Shown in pieces: positions 6,015-9,567 of a stretch of DNA of 9,567 bases. The notes beneath the pieces are model-generated. The model was not told the DNA's origin. It was given only the letters and a program-made list of their open reading frames with translations, and searched no databases. Source of the stretch: an uncultured Clostridia bacterium. GTDB lineage: Bacteria > Bacillota > Clostridia > UBA1381. Both the position numbers and the translations under genes were made by a program. Within the stretch, counting starts at the first letter, position 1. The number at the start of each line of letters is the position of its first letter. The stretch is from positions 1 through 9,567 of the forward strand of contig CAKSFY010000086.1 of NCBI GenBank assembly GCA_934454035.1, read 5' to 3'.

Positions 6015-7550
6015 ATGAAAATTTGTACTGCTGAACAAATGCGCATAATTGACCGCGCTGCGTCTGACTTGGGTGGGATACCGTCCGTTTTACTGATGGA
6101 AAATGCAGCGTTTGCATGTGTGAGAGAAATTAAAAAACTCAATGTAAAAAAGGTTGGCATTTTTTGCGGAAAGGGAAATAACGGCGGTGACGGACTGGCA
6201 ATAGCGAGACTTCTTTTCCATTTGGGATATGATGTCACGGTTTTTTTGGTATTCGGGTGTGATTTTTCGGGCGATGCATTCATTAATTATGATATAGCCG
6301 AAAAAACGGGCATAAAAATTACGGAAATCACGGATAGCTCCGATTTGGAATATTATATATCAGCACAGGATTTAGTTGTGGATGCGATTTTCGGAACGGG
6401 AATACACGGAGAAATTACGGGATATGCCTTTGATGTTATTGAAACTGTTAATAAAAGTGCCAAAATGGTGCTTTCGATAGATATTCCGAGCGGCGTTAAT
6501 TCAGATACCGGAGAGGTGTGCAAAATAGCTGTCAGGGCTGATATTACGGTTACGTTTGCGGCATATAAATGCGGAATGTTTTTGTATCCGGGAGCGGATT
6601 ATACAGGCAAAATTGTTGTATCGGACATATCAATTCCGAAATATTTGATTGAAAAGAGCATTGCTGAAACTATAGATGAAAACTTTGCATCAAAAGTTTT
6701 CCCGAAAAGGTCAGATAATGCTCATAAGGGAGATTGCGGCAAAATATTTATTGTAGGCGGTTCGGTCGGAATGACAGGCGCGGTTACGCTTGCGGCAGAG
6801 GCTGCAATGCGGAGCGGAGCAGGTCTTGTTACTGTCGGAATCCCGGAAAGTCTGAACCGGATTATGGAAGTTAAGCTGACCGAGGCAATGACCTTGCCGC
6901 TTTCGGAACAGGACGGTGCTTTGTGTCCGAACGCATTGGATACTGTGCTTGAACAGATGAAAAAAAGCGATGTATTGTTAATCGGTCCCGGAATGGGCAG
7001 AAGCGAATATACGCAAAAGCTGGTTTGTGATATTTTGCTTAATTCACGTATACCGACTATAGTTGACGCGGACGCTCTTTTTGCGGTTTCGCAAAATCCG
7101 GATGTTTTGGATTCATGCAGCTGCAATCTTATTTTAACTCCGCATACTGCGGAATTTGCAAGACTTGTCAATTTAATGCCGGAGGAAAAAGAACGGCTGC
7201 CGCTTTCGGCGGAATATGCGTCCGGTAAAGGTGTAACTCTTGTTTTGAAAGGACATCATACTATTGTAACATCGCCCGGGGGAAAACAGTTTATAAATAC
7301 GAGCGGAAATTCGGGAATGGCAACAGGAGGCAGCGGAGATGTGCTTGCAGGTATGACAGCGGCTTTTGCGGCCAGTGTTCCCGATGAAACCGATGCGGCG
7401 GCATTGGCGGTCTTTTTGCACGGGCTTGCGGGAGACAGTTCGGTCAAACGGCTTGGAAAGACTTCGCTGACGGCATCGGATATATGCAATGGAATAAGCA
7501 GTGCAATCACATATATTACCACTGGAAAAAGTGACTCAAATATGTTATAA
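6015..7550 (+). CDS. nnr: Bifunctional NAD(P)H-hydrate epimerase / ADP-dependent NAD(P)H-hydrate dehydratase
   Basis: This 511-residue fusion repairs hydrated NADH and NADPH. The N-terminal YjeF/NnrE domain (about 1-215) interconverts the R and S epimers and shows CGKGNNGGDGLAIAR at 51-65, VDAIFGTG at 122-129 and SIDIPSGVNSDTG at 154-166. The C-terminal NnrD domain (about 225-505) has the ribokinase-like fold: HKGDCGKIFIVGGS at 237-250, LLIGPGMG at 321-328 and NTSGNSGMATGGSGDVLAGM at 428-447, with Asp442 as the likely catalytic residue. It dehydrates S-NAD(P)HX at the expense of ADP. LTPHTAEF (374-381) replaces the commoner LTPHPGE form. GGAGA at 6005-6009, five bases from ATG 6015, fixes the start; an in-frame ATG at 5946 would lie inside acpS and add residues unlike the family. 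The gene follows acpS after 26 nt. Confidence 0.95.
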   Translation: MKICTAEQMRIIDRAASDLGGIPSVLLMENAAFACVREIKKLNVKKVGIFCGKGNNGGDGLAIARLLFHLGYDVTVFLVFGCDFSGDAFINYDIAEKTGIKITEITDSSDLEYYISAQDLVVDAIFGTGIHGEITGYAFDVIETVNKSAKMVLSIDIPSGVNSDTGEVCKIAVRADITVTFAAYKCGMFLYPGADYTGKIVVSDISIPKYLIEKSIAETIDENFASKVFPKRSDNAHKGDCGKIFIVGGSVGMTGAVTLAAEAAMRSGAGLVTVGIPESLNRIMEVKLTEAMTLPLSEQDGALCPNALDTVLEQMKKSDVLLIGPGMGRSEYTQKLVCDILLNSRIPTIVDADALFAVSQNPDVLDSCSCNLILTPHTAEFARLVNLMPEEKERLPLSAEYASGKGVTLVLKGHHTIVTSPGGKQFINTSGNSGMATGGSGDVLAGMTAAFAASVPDETDAAALAVFLHGLAGDSSVKRLGKTSLTASDICNGISSAITYITTGKSDSNML

Positions 7551-7551
7551 T
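7523..7551 (+). promoter_or_regulatory. Predicted extended -10 promoter for alr, overlapping the end of nnr
   Basis: TGGAAA (7523-7528; four of six -35 matches), a 17-nt spacer and a perfect TATAAT (7546-7551) preceded by TGT form an extended -10 promoter. The TAA stop of nnr (7548-7550) lies inside the -10 box. It would let alr and the toxin-antitoxin pair be transcribed separately from the upstream run, with a leader of about 80 nt. No terminator is visible between nnr and alr, so read-through is also possible. Confidence 0.6.
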
Positions 7552-7637
7552 ATAAAAAGATTATTAATTAAATATCATTTATAATTATCAATCATAAAAT
7601 ATACAAAGGATTAATTTATATAAAGGAATGAGACAGT

Positions 7638-8795
7638 ATGAGGACATGGGCGGAAATTGATACAGACGCTCTGAAGCATAATTTTAATGAGATAAGGCGG
7701 ACGGTAAAACCGTCGTCCAAAGTGCTTGCCGTTATAAAAGCGGACGCATACGGACATGGATATGAAGAGGTTGCAAAGGAGCTTATAGCATGCGGCGCGG
7801 ATTATTTTGCGGTTGCGTGCTCGGATGAGGGTAAACAGCTCCGAAAGGCAGGGATTACGCTGCCTATCCTGATTTTGGGAGCGTCACCGGAGGAAGATGA
7901 TGAGGATTTAATCAATTATTCGATTATGCCTACGGTCTTTTCGTATGAACATGCCGCAGCGCTTTCGGCTAAGGCATGCAAGCTCGGAAAGGATATAAAA
8001 ATTCATATTAAGCTGGATACCGGAATGTCAAGAATTGGATATGTGGCAGGTGTGGATGATGAAGCTTTGACTGATGAAATAATAAAAATATCCGAATTGC
8101 CGAATCTTTATATAGAGGGAATATTTTCTCATTTTTCAACATCGGATGAATATGATAAAAGCTACACGCTTATGCAGTTTGACAGATTTATGAAGGTGTG
8201 CGATTTAATCGAAAAAAAGGGGCTTAAAATCCCGATCAGACATATAGCAAACAGCGCCGCTATAATGATGTATCCCGAAACTCATCTTGATATGGTGCGT
8301 GCGGGAATCATTCTCTACGGATTATATCCGTCAGATGAAGTAGACCGCAAAAAGCTTGATTTAAAGCCGGTTATGAGCCTTAAGTCAAAAATTACCATGG
8401 TTAAAACATTAGAGGCAGGGCGCGGCGTCAGTTACGGAAAAACTTACATAACCGGTCACAGAACAAAGATTGCAACTGTTCCGGTCGGTTATGCCGACGG
8501 ATATACGAGACTGTTATCCGGCAGGGCAAAAATGGCGGTAAATAATACACTTGTTCCCGTTATCGGCAGAATTTGTATGGATCAATGTATGATTGATGTA
8601 ACATCTGTCAATAATATAAATACAGGTGATGAAGCAGTCGTTTTCGGTTCGGAAGCCGTAACAGCGGATGATCTTGCAAAATGGATGGGTTCTGTTAATT
8701 ATGAAACAGTTTGCATGATATCCAAACGTATACCTCGTGTTTATATTAAAAACGGGAAGGCGGTGAAGACAGTCAATTATCTAGATAATGACTAA
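7638..8795 (+). CDS. alr: Alanine racemase
   Basis: The 385-residue protein is a complete fold-type III PLP enzyme that converts L-alanine to D-alanine for peptidoglycan. AVIKADAYGHG at 31-41 carries the PLP-binding Lys34. GRGVSYGKTY at 261-270 carries Tyr266, the second catalytic base, and RICMDQCMIDV at 311-321 is the conserved active-site entry segment with Met313. HIKLDTGMSRIGY (123-135) and HIANSAAIM (202-210) are further family signatures. AAAGGA at 7622-7627 precedes the ATG by about ten bases. A promoter overlaps the end of nnr. Toxin-antitoxin genes follow after 37 nt, an arrangement also known in Bacillus (alr-ndoAI-ndoA). Confidence 0.96.
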   Translation: MRTWAEIDTDALKHNFNEIRRTVKPSSKVLAVIKADAYGHGYEEVAKELIACGADYFAVACSDEGKQLRKAGITLPILILGASPEEDDEDLINYSIMPTVFSYEHAAALSAKACKLGKDIKIHIKLDTGMSRIGYVAGVDDEALTDEIIKISELPNLYIEGIFSHFSTSDEYDKSYTLMQFDRFMKVCDLIEKKGLKIPIRHIANSAAIMMYPETHLDMVRAGIILYGLYPSDEVDRKKLDLKPVMSLKSKITMVKTLEAGRGVSYGKTYITGHRTKIATVPVGYADGYTRLLSGRAKMAVNNTLVPVIGRICMDQCMIDVTSVNNINTGDEAVVFGSEAVTADDLAKWMGSVNYETVCMISKRIPRVYIKNGKAVKTVNYLDND

Positions 8796-8832
8796 AAAAC
8801 GGTGAAATGAATAAACAGGGGGCCTGATTACT

Positions 8833-9042
8833 TTGTCACAACTAAAAAAGGTCTTGTTCAAGCTGACATTGGTTAACTCCGGAAAAAACAAATCTGTCTT
8901 TGTGGGTTTGATAAGGGACCAAAAACTGAAGAAAGGCTATGATGAGATGGCTTTTTTAAATCTTTCGTTAGCAGAAATGAGTTTGGATTCCGATAACGAA
9001 GCATTATGGAAATGTGAGGAAAAACTGACGGAGTGTGAATAG
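8833..9042 (+). CDS. Short MazE/EndoAI-type antitoxin with atypical N-terminus
   Basis: The product is 69 residues from a TTG start. Its C-terminal half, KLKKGYDEMAFLNLSLAE (31-48) and EEKLTECE at the end, resembles the toxin-binding tail of EndoAI antitoxins (Bacillus EndoAI has RRGYMEMAKINLNIS in the same place). The first 30 residues do not show the usual ribbon-helix-helix pattern, and the protein is shorter than the ~80-95 residues common in the family. GGGGG at 8818-8822 lies ten bases before the TTG; a stop at 8812-8814 rules out a longer N-terminus apart from rare CTG or ATT codons. The TAG stop overlaps the GTG of the toxin gene by one base. Role inferred: neutralising the downstream RNase. 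Loss of DNA-binding autoregulation is possible but unproven. Confidence 0.75.
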   Translation: MSQLKKVLFKLTLVNSGKNKSVFVGLIRDQKLKKGYDEMAFLNLSLAEMSLDSDNEALWKCEEKLTECE

Positions 9043-9395
9043 TGGTGATTGTAAAAAGAGGAGATATTTATTATGCTGATTTAAGCCCTGTTGTCGGCAG
9101 CGAACAGGGGGGAATAAGACCGGTTCTGATAGTTCAGAACGATATCGGCAATAAATACAGCCCAACGGTTATTGCGGCGGCTATTACGTCGCAGATTAAT
9201 AAAGCGAAAATGCCCACGCATATTGAGCTTGCCGCGAAAGAATACGGTCTTAACAAGGATTCGGTTATTCTTTTGGAACAGATTCGTACAATAGATAAAA
9301 AACGATTACGCGAAAAAATCGGGCATTTGGATGAAAAACTGATGCTTGATGTAAACGAGGCTCTTTTGGTGAGCTTCGGATTGGGAAGTTATTAA
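9042..9395 (+). CDS. mazF: MazF/PemK-family endoribonuclease toxin (EndoA-like)
   Basis: This 117-residue protein matches Bacillus EndoA (NdoA/YdcE) very closely along its length: VKRGDIYYADLSPVVGSEQGG, RPVLIVQNDIGN, AAITSQINKAKMPTH and SVILLEQIRTIDKKRL are all recognisable. Arg26 and Thr49 correspond to the active-site Arg25 and Thr48 of EndoA. The family cuts single-stranded mRNA at short motifs (UACAU for the Bacillus enzyme) until bound by its antitoxin. GTG 9042 overlaps the antitoxin stop and lies eight bases after GGAG (9030-9033). GTG 9045 would give the family-typical MIVKRGD N-terminus and is a real alternative. Non-ATG starts for both partners and the one-base overlap point to coupled, restrained translation. 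A strong terminator follows at 9457. Confidence 0.93.
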   Translation: MVIVKRGDIYYADLSPVVGSEQGGIRPVLIVQNDIGNKYSPTVIAAAITSQINKAKMPTHIELAAKEYGLNKDSVILLEQIRTIDKKRLREKIGHLDEKLMLDVNEALLVSFGLGSY

Positions 9396-9435
9396 TCCTT
9401 GAGACGAAAAGGTTGTTTTTGGGAGGATAAAGCGT

Positions 9436-9468
9436 ATGAAGAATAATAAAAATAAGACCGGTATGTAA
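9436..9468 (+). CDS. Possible 10-codon ORF with a strong ribosome binding site, ending inside a terminator stem
   Basis: GGGAGG at 9421-9426 is among the best Shine-Dalgarno sites in the window and stands nine bases before ATG 9436. The ORF encodes MKNNKNKTGM and stops with TAA at 9466-9468, within the left arm of the intrinsic terminator at 9457-9490. It might be a leader peptide that controls termination, the remnant of a truncated gene, or a fortuitous ORF. No homology can be judged from ten residues. Confidence 0.3.
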   Translation: MKNNKNKTGM

Positions 9469-9490
9469 ATTTATTTACATACCGGTTTTT
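9457..9490 (+). terminator. Intrinsic terminator after the mazF gene
   Basis: ACCGGTATGTAAAT (9457-9470) and ATTTACATACCGGT (9473-9486) are perfect inverted copies, giving a stem of about 12 bp with a loop of six bases once the tight turn is opened. The U-run 9486-9490 follows directly, and the A-rich bases before the stem could extend the pairing. It would end the alr-antitoxin-mazF transcript 60-95 nt after the mazF stop. Confidence 0.88.
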
Positions 9491-9498
9491 CTTGGTGT

Positions 9499-9566
9499 CT
9501 TTAGACGTGAAAATAAACCCCCAGTTCTACTGGGGGAAGATAAAAACTTTAGTATATGAAAATAAA
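9499..9566. repeat. Perfect hairpin flanked by imperfect direct repeats at the right edge
   Basis: CCCCCAG (9518-9524), loop TTCTA, CTGGGGG (9530-9536) is a perfect 7-bp hairpin. On its left is CTTTAG-ACG-TGAAAATAAA (9499-9517) and on its right CTTTAG-TATA-TGAAAATAAA (9547-9566), similar copies 48 nt apart. No U-run follows the hairpin, so it is not a normal terminator. It could be the subterminal hairpin of an IS200/IS605-type element whose transposase lies beyond the window, or the first unit of a tandem repeat. No coding sequence is visible from here to the end. Confidence 0.5.
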
Positions 9567-9567
9567 A

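Noticed and set aside
8445..9480. UACAU sites (8445-8449 in alr, 9476-9480 in the terminator) as self-targets of the MazF-type toxin
   Set aside because: A five-base motif is expected about this often by chance in AT-rich DNA, one copy is buried in a stem, and the specificity of this toxin is not known.
9499..9566. CRISPR repeats at the right edge
   Set aside because: Only two imperfect copies are visible, and the 'spacer' is a perfect hairpin with AT-rich flanks, which fits a mobile-element end or tandem repeat better. No cas gene is present.

Overview
The window looks like chromosomal DNA from a low-to-moderate GC Firmicute of the class Clostridia. Shine-Dalgarno sites are purine-rich (GGAGG/AGGAG type), genes are packed tightly on one strand, and the right half has the acpS - nnr - alr - antitoxin - endoA/mazF order familiar from Bacillus and Clostridia. 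No phage genes or complete transposase gene are visible. Genus or species cannot be read from this sequence.

Layout. Positions 1-269 (minus) hold the N-terminal part of a class I aminotransferase running off the left edge. A divergent intergenic region (270-615) carries one good promoter in each direction and several TTGACT/AGTCAA elements. An orphan FAD-dependent oxidoreductase follows (616-1905). After a long RNA-type hairpin (1936-1998) comes a same-strand run of genes: nfeD-like membrane protein, SPFH/stomatin-like protein, PduQ-like iron alcohol dehydrogenase, rdgB-type XTP/dITP diphosphatase, a two-TM protein of unknown function, acpS and a bifunctional nnr. Gaps in this run are 10-26 nt, or there is a 4-nt overlap. 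An extended -10 promoter overlaps the end of nnr and leads to alr, a short antitoxin-like gene and mazF/endoA. A strong intrinsic terminator (9457-9490) closes the unit. The last ~70 nt hold a perfect hairpin flanked by imperfect direct repeats, possibly the edge of a small mobile or repeated element.

Function. NfeD and SPFH proteins form a known membrane pair. RdgB removes non-canonical purine triphosphates and Nnr repairs damaged NAD(P)H hydrates, so the middle of the run has a metabolite damage-control flavour next to a dehydrogenase that uses NAD(P)H. AcpS activates acyl carrier protein and Alr supplies D-alanine for the cell wall. The last pair is a MazEF/EndoAI-EndoA-type toxin-antitoxin module whose antitoxin keeps the toxin-binding tail but has a short, atypical N-terminus.

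Most of the window is ordinary housekeeping DNA. The parts that deserve a second look are the atypical antitoxin, a 10-codon ORF with a strong ribosome binding site that ends inside a terminator stem, the repeat-flanked hairpin at the right edge, the hairpin before nfeD, and the repeated TTGACT motif in the divergent promoter region. I found no convincing undescribed multi-gene system.
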